From NCBI GenBank assembly GCA_951812345.1, contig OX638295.1, positions 434,501-498,500 on the forward strand: a DNA stretch of 64,000 bases, given 5' to 3'. The notes under the pieces were generated by a model. It made no database searches and was not told the DNA's origin. It saw only the letters and a list, made by a program, of their open reading frames with translations. This DNA comes from Rhodothermales bacterium (GTDB taxonomy: Bacteria > Bacteroidota > Rhodothermia > Rhodothermales > VXPQ01). This document shows positions 1 to 9,480 of this stretch, in pieces. Position 1 is the stretch's first letter, and the number at the start of each line of letters is the position of its first letter. Both the position numbers and the translations under genes were made by a program.

Positions 1-553
1 CCAACCCCACGAAGCCTGCACGAGGCACCAAAAAGAGAGTGAGTCCAAGATATAACAGTGCAGATACCATTACCAGGATATTACGCAAATAGACACGCTG
101 CGTACCGTCTATGCAGGAGTTGACGACACTACTTAATGAAGTCAATCCAAAAGTAATGATAGCATAGGGCAGTACGGTCAATGCATCGCCGATATACTCG
201 GCAGGTTCTACGATCAGATACACCAGTTTTTTAAAAACGGGGTAGGAGGCCGGAAGTACGACAACAAGAATAATTCCGCAGGAGAGAATAGATGTTTCCA
301 CAACCCGTATGACAGTGCGTTCTTCTGCAAGGGCGCGATACCTCGAAACGAATTTCAGCGCGCCGCCGCTCATCCCGAAATTCGAAACGCTGAGAGAGGT
401 CGTCCATGCAAGAAGAAGAGCCCATACTCCCGCCAGTTCGCTACCTATCGAGTCCAGCAGGTAGCGATACAAAAAGAGGAATGCTACGCCGCTAACGATC
501 ACCTGACCGAAAGACATGAACGCATTCAGAAAGATGCGTCGCTTTTCGTTCAT
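1..553 (-). CDS. Polysaccharide flippase (Wzx/MATE-like), 3' part missing at window edge
   Basis: Reading the minus strand from the ATG at 551-553 gives an open frame that runs off the left edge after about 184 codons. It begins MNEKRRIFLNAFMSFGQVIV and has hydrophobic segments at about residues 10-30, 40-60, 88-105 and 130-180. The pattern of an N-terminal helix pair with an SFGQ-type motif resembles polysaccharide flippases that move lipid-linked repeat units across the inner membrane. It lies 28 bp after the Wzy/ligase-type gene in the same direction and is probably the fourth gene of the wza-wzz-wzy operon. Other MATE/MVF exporters cannot be excluded because the C-terminal half is absent. 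An in-frame stop is close upstream of the chosen ATG. Confidence 0.75.
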   Translation of the reverse strand, partial: MNEKRRIFLNAFMSFGQVIVSGVAFLFLYRYLLDSIGSELAGVWALLLAWTTSLSVSNFGMSGGALKFVSRYRALAEERTVIRVVETSILSCGIILVVVLPASYPVFKKLVYLIVEPAEYIGDALTVLPYAIITFGLTSLSSVVNSCIDGTQRVYLRNILVMVSALLYLGLTLFLVPRAGFVGL

Positions 554-581
554 GTATCCATCCGATTCATGACAGGTCGCG

Positions 582-2021
582 TTAAGACCTCGGAGTAGTC
601 GATTCAAGGAGGCTGCGCCGATATCCCCCTGCGACAAGACCGGTCAGCATACCGAAAAGCAGCGTACCGTCCATCAGGAAAAAGGGATTCGATGTTATCG
701 CGCCCACTGCAAATGCAGTCAGGGCCATTGCGGAAGAGAATGTAACGATCCGTGTTAAAGGTATAGCATTGGTTTGCAAAGTGCGGATACCATTCCTGAC
801 AGTTTTGACCCATATGTAAATAACCAATGAGAGGCCGAGCACTCCAAATTTGTACCATAGACCCAAATAGGCATTGTGTACAAAAGGATCTTGGTCCGTA
901 CCCTCATGAACGATGTCATAAAAGAGATAAGGCACCCCCATGCCATATCCCAGTATCGGATTTTGAAATATCCGGTTGAGCACAGCCTTCGATTCATGAA
1001 ATCGGTTGATCATGGAGGGATCGTTTGTAATAGCCGCAGGAATAGAAAGCAGGCGATCGGCCAATCCCAGAAAAATCAAATCCACATAGTCGTTCAGAAA
1101 CAAAATGCTCACAAACACAAAACAACCGATTCCTATACCCGAAAGAATGAGTAATCGTCGTTTATACTGAGCATCAGAAGCAAGAAACATAAGGCATGCA
1201 CCCACGAGAAAGGCCATCCAGAAAGCTCTGCTCAAAGTAAAAATTAATCCGGATAATAAAAGAATGAATAACATTGTCGAAGGTATCAGATGTCTAATTT
1301 TCTTATAATAGGTTAATAGGGAAAGTGCAATAATGGATGAAGCCATTAATATGTTGTCGTTAAAATGTACCCGCCCCGTTGCTATTTGGTAGGCTAATTC
1401 TGCATTCAGAAGGGATTCGCGATACAGGATAACATTCCGAATGGCCGCAAAAATTCCAATCCATAGCAATACACCGACAATGACTTTGATTCCATTTTTG
1501 TAACGGATACATGCTTCTTTGATTGGAAAATAAAAGGCAAGGAGCATCAAAGAAGTCCATTCGCTGAGTAATGATCTGGGACTCCCCTGAAACAAAAAAG
1601 TAAAAGGGATATAAATTGTTATTATTGCAAGGAGAACAAAGAATGCCTTGTCTTCCGGTTGGGATAGTATGGGGTCTTTGTATACAAATATTCGAGTAAT
1701 AAACCAATGCGCTAAAAAGGAAAGATAGTATAACCCGTAGAGTACTTCAATGAACTGGATACCTTCTTCGTAATCAGAAACCAGGACAAATAGCCCAAGT
1801 ACAATAGAAAGATTAAGAAGAGGATGTTTTAACAGGTAGAGAAATATTATGCCTCCCAGGAATAATGAAGGTATTACCAGGACAGCGAGTGGCTCGAAAA
1901 ATCGCGAAATGAATAGCGTCAGGAGGAGTGTAAACCCGAAGCCGATATGGAGCACAAGGATTCCACTCGAACGGATCGCCACTGGCGATGGGTAATGCCA
2001 GATCGATGAAAGCCACTTCAT
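582..2021 (-). CDS. O-antigen ligase/polymerase family membrane protein (Wzy/WaaL-like)
   Basis: The 479-residue protein is almost entirely hydrophobic, with roughly 11-12 predicted transmembrane segments. Near residue 345 it has a motif typical of the family (NPILGYGMGVPY) followed by a periplasmic segment ending FVHNAYLGLWYKFG, where the HN..L signature matches Wzy_C/O-antigen ligase proteins. Such proteins polymerise or ligate lipid-linked polysaccharide on the periplasmic face. The ATG overlaps the stop of the upstream Wzz gene by one base (TGATG), which implies translational coupling. Polymerase and ligase cannot be told apart from sequence alone; the Wza/Wzz neighbours favour a polymerase for capsule or exopolysaccharide. 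Base composition is somewhat more AT-rich than in the flanking wza gene. Confidence 0.8.
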   Translation of the reverse strand: MKWLSSIWHYPSPVAIRSSGILVLHIGFGFTLLLTLFISRFFEPLAVLVIPSLFLGGIIFLYLLKHPLLNLSIVLGLFVLVSDYEEGIQFIEVLYGLYYLSFLAHWFITRIFVYKDPILSQPEDKAFFVLLAIITIYIPFTFLFQGSPRSLLSEWTSLMLLAFYFPIKEACIRYKNGIKVIVGVLLWIGIFAAIRNVILYRESLLNAELAYQIATGRVHFNDNILMASSIIALSLLTYYKKIRHLIPSTMLFILLLSGLIFTLSRAFWMAFLVGACLMFLASDAQYKRRLLILSGIGIGCFVFVSILFLNDYVDLIFLGLADRLLSIPAAITNDPSMINRFHESKAVLNRIFQNPILGYGMGVPYLFYDIVHEGTDQDPFVHNAYLGLWYKFGVLGLSLVIYIWVKTVRNGIRTLQTNAIPLTRIVTFSSAMALTAFAVGAITSNPFFLMDGTLLFGMLTGLVAGGYRRSLLESTTPRS

Positions 2022-3259
2022 CAGGCAGAGAGCGTTTCGCTTCTATCAGGATTCTCAGCGTGTTTAAGCCCCCAGGCGATTCTGGCTGCATTATTGCGCC
2101 ACCAGGAAAGACTCAATATATATACTATGGTAAGGATCAACGTGGACAGACCGCTGGCAAGTACGGTGATTGTTCGCTTAGGCCCTGCTTTTTCTGTCGG
2201 AGGAACTGCCTCGTCAAGGATTTGCACCGCATAGGATTCCTGTTCTTCCTGAAGTCGAGCTTGTTCGTACATAGGCGCAAGTACTTCCAGGATCGTTTGT
2301 TGAATGATTCGATCCATTTCTATATTCATATATTGGCGCATTACGTCAGGAGCCTCGCTTTGCGGTACGGGAAGAAGGTGTTCTTCGCCTTCCAGAGCAT
2401 CCATATATTTGCTGTTGGCTGACTCGGCTACATTGCGCAATGCCTGTACCTGGGCATTGTCTTCTCCATATTGTATTCGCAGGACTTCATGTTGAATTTC
2501 CGCTTCCACGGCGCTTGCCCGTAATGCAGCTACCTGCTGAAAGAAACTTTGAATTTGTACAGGCAGGTCATAAACACCATGGTCTCGCTGAAATTGAGTA
2601 TTGGCATCGAGAATAGATTCCATGGAGTCATAGGCCTCTGTTACCCGATGTTCTATGTATCTTCGATAATTAGCGGCATTTTGAGATGCGAGAAGAGCGT
2701 TTGTTTTGTTAAGATACTGGACAAAGAAATTGGTAAGGTCAGCAGCACGTTCCGGGCTGTTATCCGCCACGGAGACTTTTAAATATTCAAATTCCTGATC
2801 GAGAATGGTTTGCAGATTGTCCGATAGCAGCTTGACAGCTTCTTCTTGAGGAAAAGTTTCCTCTTCAAGCTGATATACTTGTACAAGGTTGAATGAGTCA
2901 ACAGCTGCTGACAAAGCAGATCGACTATGGATGATTCCTCTATATCGAACATAGTCGCCGGATGCTCCGCCCAGTAGCGAGGAAACGCCCCCCGAGAGAT
3001 TGCTGAGAAGAGCGCTCGTAGAACTGCCGCCCTCGGGCAGGAGTACAGTGGAAGAAGCCCGGTAATAGTTCGAAATAAACAGCGTGATTATTGCCGTAAT
3101 CACGGCGAGGCAAAACGGTATGCCGATCACCAGACGCCGATACCTGTACAACGTACCCAGCGTGGTCCAGAGCGTATCCTCCGCACGCTCGCGACGCATC
3201 TCCTCGTTGTATCCGAGTGCGCCTCCTTCGTCCGGCGAATGCATGGTTTTTGAACTCAT
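2021..3259 (-). CDS. Polysaccharide chain-length regulator (Wzz/GumC-like co-polymerase)
   Basis: This 412-residue protein has the architecture of a polysaccharide co-polymerase: a cytoplasmic N-terminus, one transmembrane helix at about residues 44-64, a long periplasmic coiled-coil-rich region, and a second helix at about 365-388 preceded by a proline-containing PPTEKAGPKR segment. The first helix is followed by YYRASSTVLLPEGG, typical of the Wzz domain. There is no C-terminal tyrosine kinase domain, so it is a chain-length determinant without a fused BY-kinase. Its start overlaps the wza stop (ATGA) and its stop overlaps the wzy start, so the three genes form a tightly coupled operon. It probably sets polymer length together with the neighbouring Wzy-like protein. 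Confidence 0.85.
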   Translation of the reverse strand: MSSKTMHSPDEGGALGYNEEMRRERAEDTLWTTLGTLYRYRRLVIGIPFCLAVITAIITLFISNYYRASSTVLLPEGGSSTSALLSNLSGGVSSLLGGASGDYVRYRGIIHSRSALSAAVDSFNLVQVYQLEEETFPQEEAVKLLSDNLQTILDQEFEYLKVSVADNSPERAADLTNFFVQYLNKTNALLASQNAANYRRYIEHRVTEAYDSMESILDANTQFQRDHGVYDLPVQIQSFFQQVAALRASAVEAEIQHEVLRIQYGEDNAQVQALRNVAESANSKYMDALEGEEHLLPVPQSEAPDVMRQYMNIEMDRIIQQTILEVLAPMYEQARLQEEQESYAVQILDEAVPPTEKAGPKRTITVLASGLSTLILTIVYILSLSWWRNNAARIAWGLKHAENPDRSETLSA

Positions 3260-5049
3260 TGTCTCCGGATCAGCAGGTACGTGGTGATGAATCCTGTGAT
3301 GGTTCCGACCGTTGTCAGGACGGTTTGGAAGGTAGCCGACCGTTTTTCCAGTTCGAGTCGCTGGGTTTCGGTTAAGAGACGTTGCAGTTCCTCTGTGTCC
3401 GCGAACATGTTTTCCCGGTCCACGAAGATGCGATCTCCCGATTCGATTTCCGTCTCGGAAGTCTCCACGAAACGATTGGTGCCAGCCTTGATGACATACG
3501 AGGTTCCGGCGTTTTTCCCAAGTCCGCTTGCGGCGCTTACATAGTACTCCGGCGACATGCCTGTCTGGTGCGTGACATATCCCGGACGATTCACCTGTCC
3601 GAATACAAAGACCTGATTATTATCGCGCGGGACGTATACCTTGTCACCGTCCTGGAGAGGAATAGGCGGGGCTCCTTGTCCAAGCGCAACGGTCAGGTCT
3701 ACCGGAACGCTGCTTTGCACCCGCAGGTCGTGTGTCAGATAAGCGCTGCCGAAGAAACCTATGTCTGCCAGCCGTGTGGATTGCATCAGGGCCAGCGTGT
3801 CGGCCGGGACCGGGTCGGGTATGCCGGCAAGCATTCCGAACCTGTTTTCGTACTCGGGTTCGGTCAGGGGCAGGGTAGGCCGCTTGAGATGCGCCGCGCG
3901 GGCAAGAGCGCCAGGGCGCATTCCTCCCGCAAGCGCTACGAGGTCTTGCAGGGTCGTTTCGCCGGAGAGAATAGAGTAGGCGCCGGGGTATTGTACCCAT
4001 CCGTCGATATCGGCGACGCCGCGCACCGTTTCTTCGGCCAGCACATGCACCTGATCCCGGGCCAGCACCTGTACGTCCTCGCCGCCGTACAGCGCGGCCA
4101 CATCATATATTTCGGCTTCCACGGAGCCGTCCTGAAGCACGCGGGTGAGCCGAACCTGTCGCGCATAACCGGGCGTTTCCTGTCCGGTAGCCAGTGCAAG
4201 GAGATCGGAAAGCGTATCGTCGGGCCGGTGGTCGTAGATACCCGGGAAGGCCACGTTCCCCGATATGAAAACGGAGCCGTAATCGGGGTCGAAGGCAGGC
4301 ACGGACACGATGTCTCCATCCCGCAGATACGGGTTGTGTTCCGTATCGCCGGTGGCGTGATATCGCAGCAGATCCGCCGTTTCCCGGGTTCCGTCCGTGT
4401 GCATGAGCAGGACATTCCGCAGCGCGGGACGAAACGTCAGGTTTCCTGTCGGGGCCCGGGTGGTGTCCGCATAAGCCAGACTCAGCACGCCGGCCAAACG
4501 CCCCACGGGCGTGGCCAGATAGCGTCCCGGGAACGGGACCGCTCCCGAAACGTGCACGTAAAATTGTCTGGGTTGCGCAAGCGCGATTTCCACGCGCACA
4601 TTTTCGAAGGATTCGCGGAGCGCCTGTTTCGCCCGGCTGCGCGCTTCCTGCAGCGAAAGCCCCCCTACCTGCACGGCGCCGGCTTCCGGCAGGATCAGGT
4701 AGCCGTCCGCCGAGACGGCGGTCGGGGCAAGTAGCGGCTGGGGACCGCCCACGGATATGTCGAAAAGATCGCCCGGCCCCACGATATACTGCTCCGCATC
4801 GACCGTTCCCTCAAGAGGGATCATCTCTCCTGCGCCTTGAAATCGGGTCAGTTGCTCCTGGAGAGGGTTTATCTCCGGGCCGGTTGTCGCCGGAGACACG
4901 GATCCGTTCCCTTGCGAATCGAATTGGGCGCGCGCCGCCGTGGGTGCGAGCAGGAACGCTGCGAGGAGGATCCACGCCATAGCGACCGCCGAAGCGCCCC
5001 GGATGGATGGATGCCTGTGAAACGGGAAAAACAATGGTCGGCCTGTCAT
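3256..5049 (-). CDS. Outer-membrane polysaccharide export protein (Wza-like, multiple SLBB domains)
   Basis: The protein of about 597 residues starts at MTGRPLFFPF, followed by a hydrophobic signal-peptide core and an AARAQ cleavage-type motif. A polysaccharide export domain begins at the YIVGPGDLFDISV segment, and several SLBB-type beta-grasp repeats follow, recognisable by recurring phrases such as VFISGNVAFPGIY, DGWVQYPGAYSI and VFVFGQVNRPGYV. A hydrophobic helix lies at the extreme C-terminus (TVGTITGFITTYLLIRRQ). It would form the secretion channel for the polymer made by the downstream Wzx/Wzy/Wzz genes. The open frame extends further upstream, to 5310, but the signal peptide supports 5049; MAWILLAAF at 4980 is an alternative. 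No lipobox cysteine is seen. Confidence 0.85.
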   Translation of the reverse strand: MTGRPLFFPFHRHPSIRGASAVAMAWILLAAFLLAPTAARAQFDSQGNGSVSPATTGPEINPLQEQLTRFQGAGEMIPLEGTVDAEQYIVGPGDLFDISVGGPQPLLAPTAVSADGYLILPEAGAVQVGGLSLQEARSRAKQALRESFENVRVEIALAQPRQFYVHVSGAVPFPGRYLATPVGRLAGVLSLAYADTTRAPTGNLTFRPALRNVLLMHTDGTRETADLLRYHATGDTEHNPYLRDGDIVSVPAFDPDYGSVFISGNVAFPGIYDHRPDDTLSDLLALATGQETPGYARQVRLTRVLQDGSVEAEIYDVAALYGGEDVQVLARDQVHVLAEETVRGVADIDGWVQYPGAYSILSGETTLQDLVALAGGMRPGALARAAHLKRPTLPLTEPEYENRFGMLAGIPDPVPADTLALMQSTRLADIGFFGSAYLTHDLRVQSSVPVDLTVALGQGAPPIPLQDGDKVYVPRDNNQVFVFGQVNRPGYVTHQTGMSPEYYVSAASGLGKNAGTSYVIKAGTNRFVETSETEIESGDRIFVDRENMFADTEELQRLLTETQRLELEKRSATFQTVLTTVGTITGFITTYLLIRRQ

Positions 5050-5346
5050 GCCGGATGCCGATATATCGAGAGGCGCGGGCAGCGCCTTCGGAACATTCGG
5101 ATTATGGAAGTACGAGCGAATTTTGTAACGATTTCGGGGTAGGCTCGACCGAAATGGATGAGAAGGCGTCGGGGAGAAATGTATAGTGCGTATTTTTGAA
5201 AAACACCTCTTTTCTTCGGGTGTTGCAACAGCCGGAGCGCTATCGGGTTCCCTGCACATCGGTTGGTTTTTTTTCGAGTGCGCGCCGTATTGGCGATCCG
5301 ATCCGCGCATTTTGCGGGAATGTCTTTCACTATGGTTTCACACACG
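5050..5346. other. Divergent intergenic region between wza operon and ispE
   Basis: About 300 bp separate the divergently transcribed wza-type gene and ispE, so promoters for both should lie here. On the plus strand, TATTTTTG at 5191-5198 matches the Bacteroidota -7 consensus TAnnTTTG exactly, but there is no convincing TTG at the expected upstream distance. I see no RNA gene, no strong hairpin and no conserved small ORF. Confidence 0.35.
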
Positions 5347-6240
5347 ATGCTTCGTAAAGCCGCTCCCGCCAAGATCAATCTCGGTTTGCATGTGCTCCGC
5401 AAACGCAGCGACGGGTATCACGACATCGAAACCGTGTTTCTCCGGATCGGCTGGGCGGATGAGGTGGCCGTCGGACCGCCTGCGGGTCACCGGGAAGCCG
5501 GGGCTTCGGCGTTTTCCGGCCCGTTGCAGGTGATTCCTGTGGAGGACGCCTCGCCTGCGAATCGTTTACTCCAGGTTCCGCCGGGAGTAGACAATCTGGT
5601 CTATCGCGCAGCTCGATGCCTTGATCCGGACAAGGGGGCATGTGTTGAACTCCGCAAACATATTCCCGTCGGCGCCGGGTTGGGCGGCGGGTCGAGCGAT
5701 GCGGCCACGGTGCTTCATTTGCTCAACGATTGGTGGGGGCTGGGTCGATCACGGAAGGAACTGATAAACATGGCCGCAAGCGTCGGGGCGGATGCGGCGT
5801 TCTTCGCAGCGGGAGATGCGGCGGCGTTCGGTACAGAACGCGGCGACATGCTGAAGCCGTTCCTGCAAGACGGAACGCCATACGTTTTTCCCTATCTCCT
5901 TGTAGTGGCGGCGCCGCCTGTGCAGGTCTCGACCGCCGGAGCGTACGCCCTTGTACAGCCCAATGATCGGAATCGCCCGGATTTGTGCGAGGTCTTGTTA
6001 TCCGGTGACCCGGAGCGCTGGCGCGCAGAACTGACGAACGATTTCGAAAGGGTCATACTTTCCCGGTATCCCCGCATCGCTGCTGCAAAGACCGCGCTCG
6101 AAGAAACGGGCGCCGTGTACGCTTCGCTGTCCGGTTCGGGATCGGCGGTGTACGGCGCGTTCGAGGGCGAAGCACAGGCCAGGGAAGCCGAGAACACGCT
6201 CCGCCAATCAGGCTGCCGAACCTGGCGGGGGCGAGCATGA
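5347..6240 (+). CDS. ispE: 4-diphosphocytidyl-2-C-methyl-D-erythritol kinase (IspE)
   Basis: IspE phosphorylates the 2-hydroxyl of CDP-methylerythritol in the MEP pathway to isoprenoids. The 297-residue product starts MLRKAAPAKINLGLHVLRKR, the PAKINLGL motif being the N-terminal signature of the family. The GHMP ATP-binding motif VGAGLGGGSSDAAT lies at about residues 105-118, and the C-terminal SLSGSGSAVYGAF motif is also present. Length fits the usual 280-310 residues. The frame is open upstream and MVSHTMLRK at 5332 is an alternative start. ispG lies about 4.4 kb downstream on the same strand, so two MEP genes are in the window but not in one operon. It converges with the PBP1A gene, 80 bp between their stops. 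Confidence 0.93.
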   Translation: MLRKAAPAKINLGLHVLRKRSDGYHDIETVFLRIGWADEVAVGPPAGHREAGASAFSGPLQVIPVEDASPANRLLQVPPGVDNLVYRAARCLDPDKGACVELRKHIPVGAGLGGGSSDAATVLHLLNDWWGLGRSRKELINMAASVGADAAFFAAGDAAAFGTERGDMLKPFLQDGTPYVFPYLLVVAAPPVQVSTAGAYALVQPNDRNRPDLCEVLLSGDPERWRAELTNDFERVILSRYPRIAAAKTALEETGAVYASLSGSGSAVYGAFEGEAQAREAENTLRQSGCRTWRGRA

Positions 6241-6320
6241 ACGAGTAGTCCGATATTGAAATGCGCATGCGCTCCAATGCAATGCGCCGGACTCTGCAGG
6301 CGTTTTCCGTTTCGCGTCGC

Positions 6321-8654
6321 TTACCAATCGACGCCGCGCTCGCCGACGTTTATCTCTCTTTCTTCGCCAGGGGGCGTGTCGTAGGTCAGGCCCAGTTCTT
6401 CGGGGCTGGGGAACGGGTCTTTCGTGATGTCGATCTCCTCGGAATCGGCGAGACCCCGGAAGTATTCCCCTACCAGAAAGAGCGCATTGTGCGCGCCCTG
6501 TCCCCAAAAGAACGAATCAAAGACCACGCGCCGGTCATTGAATCCCACCCAGGCGCCGGTTACCAGGTTGGGGTGCATGAGGCCGAACCAGCCGTCCGCG
6601 TGGTTCTGCGTGGTGCCTGTCTTGCCCGCCAGATCGTAGTCGACCAGCCCGTACTGAGTCCTGATGCGTTGCCCTGTGCCTCTGGGCGGGTTAATAATCC
6701 CACGCATCATGTTGACGACCGTGTACGCCGTCTGTTCGGAGAGCGCTTCTTCGGGCGAGGAGGTGTGCTCGTACAGTACGTTTCCGAAACGATCCTCGAT
6801 GCGCGTCACGAAGACGGGGTCGTATTGCAGCCCGCCACTCGCCAGCGTGCTGAAGGCTGTGGTCAGTTCGAGCAATGTGATGTCGCTGGTGCCGAGGGCC
6901 AGTGCCGGCACGGCGTCCAACTCGCTTTTTATGCCCATCCTGCGTGCATAGAACGCAACCAGTTCCGGGTTCACGAGCTCCGTGATCACGCGGGCCGTGA
7001 CGGTATTTTTCGATTGGGCCAGCCCTTCGGTAAGGGTCATCATGCGTCCCGTTGATTGGTCGTCCGCGTTTTGCGGCTGCCATACTACCCCGGTGATCGG
7101 ATCCACATACGTAAATGCACTGTCGGGGAGCTGATGCCAGGGGGGCCATCCGTTGTCGATCGCCGCCGTGTAGACGAACGGCTTGAATGTCGAGCCGGGC
7201 TGGCGGGCCGCTTTGTTGACATGGTCGTACCACTCGGTCTTGAGGTTTCTTCCGCCCACCCAGGCTTTGATGTGTCCGGTATGGGGATCGATGGATACGA
7301 GGCCGGCCTGGAGCCGCGTTTTGGCTGTTTTCAGCGAATCCATGAACGCCGCATTCGTGCGGAGTTGGGCTACGGCGTCGTCCGCTGACGTCCCGGGTTG
7401 GCGCAAAAGCGAGCGGTAGCGTTCCGTGCCCTTGATAAACGACACGAGCGTTTGGGGATTGTTGCGCCAGTACCGGGCCCAGGGCTCATAGCCCGTCTGC
7501 TCAAGGTACGGCTCGAAGGTATTCCATAATCTGCCCCCGTCACTCCATTCGTAATCCACAACCGCCTGGAGGCCCTCCATATTTTTGTCCACGGACTGCT
7601 GCGCAATTTCCTGCATCCGAGAGTCGAGCGGCGTATACACGCGCAGGCCGTCCGTATACAGGTTGTGGCCGTTTTCCGCGGCCCACTCCCGCATCCACAG
7701 CCGCACCTGCTCGGCGAAATACGGCGCCAGGGCGGCGGTCACTTCCGAAGACGGGTTGTAGTCGGTGCGCACCGAGTCGGCATGGTGTTCGTCATAGAAT
7801 GCGCGCGGGATGAAGCCCTGGCTTGCCATCTGGTTCAGGACGACATTCCGCCTGCGCCGGGCATTCTCGGGATTCCGGTAGGGATTGTAATACGTATTCG
7901 CTTTCAGCATCCCGATCAGCGTGGCCCCTTCGAGAGGGGATAACTCCGCTGCCGTTTTGCTGAAATAGGTGCGGGCCGCTGCTTCAATGCCGAACGCATT
8001 GTTGCTGAAGGGCACCGTGTTGAGATACATCTCGATGATTTCCCGCTTCGTGTAGCGGCGTTCGAGCTGCACCGCCGTAATCATTTCCTTGAGTTTGCGG
8101 GAAACGGAGACCTCGAAACCGATGTCCTGGTTGTACAGGTTGCGAGCCAACTGCTGGGAAATTGTCGAGGCGCCGCGGAGTTCGCCTTTCCGAATCACAT
8201 CCACGGCGGCGGCCGCGAGACCGCGCGGGTCAATGCCCCAGTGACTATGAAAGCGCCGGTCCTCTGTGGCTACGAGGGCGTTGACCGCATGGGGCGAGAT
8301 ATCGTCGTAGTTGGTCCAGGAACGATTCTGGAAGGCGTAGCGCACGAGTTCCTTGCCGTCGGCGGTGTAGGCGACTGTCGCAAGCTGCAAATCGGGATTG
8401 TCCAGTTGCCGGAAGTCCGGCAACTCATCGGAGAGCAGCAGAGCCCATCCCCCGAGGAAAAAGGAAAAGGCAATGATGCCGCCGCCGATCACAGAAAGCA
8501 GGAACGCGGCCTGCGCCTTGTTTTCGTTGCGAAAAAAGCGATAGAAATAACCTCGCCGCTTTCCAGCGGGAGGCTGGGGAGGGGCCGCGCGACGTGCCGC
8601 TGGATCGCTGAAATAGCGTTCCAGTTCTTCCTTGGAATATCGCGAATCCGACAT
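6321..8654 (-). CDS. mrcA: Penicillin-binding protein 1A (bifunctional transglycosylase/transpeptidase)
   Basis: This 777-residue class A penicillin-binding protein polymerises lipid II and cross-links peptidoglycan. A short basic cytoplasmic tail is followed by one transmembrane helix at about residues 50-73. The GT51 domain shows ATEDRRFHSHWGIDPRG and GASTISQQLARN. The transpeptidase domain has GSTFKPF (SxxK serine), SKN in AQSKNTV, and KTGTTQN (KTG triad). All expected catalytic motifs are intact. The frame is open upstream, but MSDSRYSKEELERYF is the natural N-terminus. It is divergent from the rhomboid gene and convergent with ispE. Confidence 0.92.
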   Translation of the reverse strand: MSDSRYSKEELERYFSDPAARRAAPPQPPAGKRRGYFYRFFRNENKAQAAFLLSVIGGGIIAFSFFLGGWALLLSDELPDFRQLDNPDLQLATVAYTADGKELVRYAFQNRSWTNYDDISPHAVNALVATEDRRFHSHWGIDPRGLAAAAVDVIRKGELRGASTISQQLARNLYNQDIGFEVSVSRKLKEMITAVQLERRYTKREIIEMYLNTVPFSNNAFGIEAAARTYFSKTAAELSPLEGATLIGMLKANTYYNPYRNPENARRRRNVVLNQMASQGFIPRAFYDEHHADSVRTDYNPSSEVTAALAPYFAEQVRLWMREWAAENGHNLYTDGLRVYTPLDSRMQEIAQQSVDKNMEGLQAVVDYEWSDGGRLWNTFEPYLEQTGYEPWARYWRNNPQTLVSFIKGTERYRSLLRQPGTSADDAVAQLRTNAAFMDSLKTAKTRLQAGLVSIDPHTGHIKAWVGGRNLKTEWYDHVNKAARQPGSTFKPFVYTAAIDNGWPPWHQLPDSAFTYVDPITGVVWQPQNADDQSTGRMMTLTEGLAQSKNTVTARVITELVNPELVAFYARRMGIKSELDAVPALALGTSDITLLELTTAFSTLASGGLQYDPVFVTRIEDRFGNVLYEHTSSPEEALSEQTAYTVVNMMRGIINPPRGTGQRIRTQYGLVDYDLAGKTGTTQNHADGWFGLMHPNLVTGAWVGFNDRRVVFDSFFWGQGAHNALFLVGEYFRGLADSEEIDITKDPFPSPEELGLTYDTPPGEEREINVGERGVDW

Positions 8655-8805
8655 GAGTACGAAAAGTAGAACCGTGCTCCTTGAATGCCGGTTTTCGACC
8701 GTTCGTTCCGCAGGAAAACGCAACTTTACGGACGTTTGTCCCTAAGAGGGGGGTGTTATCCTATTATCCAGGGCAGGAATGCCGTTATTGCACACACATC
8801 GGACG

Positions 8806-9468
8806 ATGTATCAAAATTCTTACCGACCCCTCACGCGATTTTCGATGTTTCCGCCGGTCATCAAGAATCTGCTGATTCTGAACGGCCTGGTATTTCTCGC
8901 CATGATGACTCCTCCCCTGTATCGGGGAATTATGCAGTGGTTTGCGCTGTGGCCGATAGGATATCCCAGGTTCTTGGGTGGTTCTGCGTTGTTTCTGCCG
9001 TGGCAACCGGTGACGTATTCCTTTCTGCACGGCGGCTTCACGCATCTTTTGTTCAATATGTTTGCGCTGTGGATTTTTGGCGTGCAGCTCGAAAACACAT
9101 GGGGCACCCGCCGTTTCGCTGTGTTTTACTTCGTCTGTGTCATCGGTGCGGGGCTGATTCAGCTGATTGTTGCTTCCTCCAGCGGTACGGTGTATCCGAC
9201 GGTAGGCGCATCGGGCGGCGTATTCGGCATCCTGCTTGCCTTCGGCATGATGTTTCCCAACCAGCCCATCTATATTTATTTTCTGTTCCCGATCAAGGCG
9301 AAATGGCTTGTGATCATCTACGGCGTACTGGAATTGTGGGCCGCCGTGACAGGCACCCAGGCCGGCGTCGCCAATTTTGCTCATCTCGGCGGCATGTTGT
9401 TCGGCTTCCTGCTGATACAGTACTGGAGGGGTAAACTTCCGATACGCCCCGGCCGGAAGAAGTATTAG
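8806..9468 (+). CDS. Rhomboid family intramembrane serine protease
   Basis: The roughly 220-residue protein has six hydrophobic helices. The catalytic serine sits in GASGGVFG at about residue 135 and the partner histidine in NFAHLGGMLFGFLL near the C-terminus, the GxSG/H dyad of active rhomboids. The HGGFTHLLFNMFALWIFG segment in helix 2 is the usual rhomboid hallmark. Rhomboids cleave transmembrane helices; the substrate here is unknown. I chose ATG 8806 (MYQNSYRPLTRFSMFPP), though 8779 is open and carries AGGA directly before the ATG. The EEP gene follows 12 bp downstream, so the two are probably co-transcribed. Confidence 0.88.
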   Translation: MYQNSYRPLTRFSMFPPVIKNLLILNGLVFLAMMTPPLYRGIMQWFALWPIGYPRFLGGSALFLPWQPVTYSFLHGGFTHLLFNMFALWIFGVQLENTWGTRRFAVFYFVCVIGAGLIQLIVASSSGTVYPTVGASGGVFGILLAFGMMFPNQPIYIYFLFPIKAKWLVIIYGVLELWAAVTGTQAGVANFAHLGGMLFGFLLIQYWRGKLPIRPGRKKY

Positions 9469-9480
9469 CGGGCATTGGCG

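Noticed and set aside
3382-4734. 450-codon plus-strand frame opposite the wza-type gene
   Set aside because: The minus-strand gene has a signal peptide and repeated SLBB motifs, and the plus-strand product shows no motif.
6263-6272. GCGCATGCGC palindrome between convergent ispE and PBP1A genes
   Set aside because: A 10-bp self-complementary GC-rich word is expected by chance and cannot form a useful hairpin loop or terminator.
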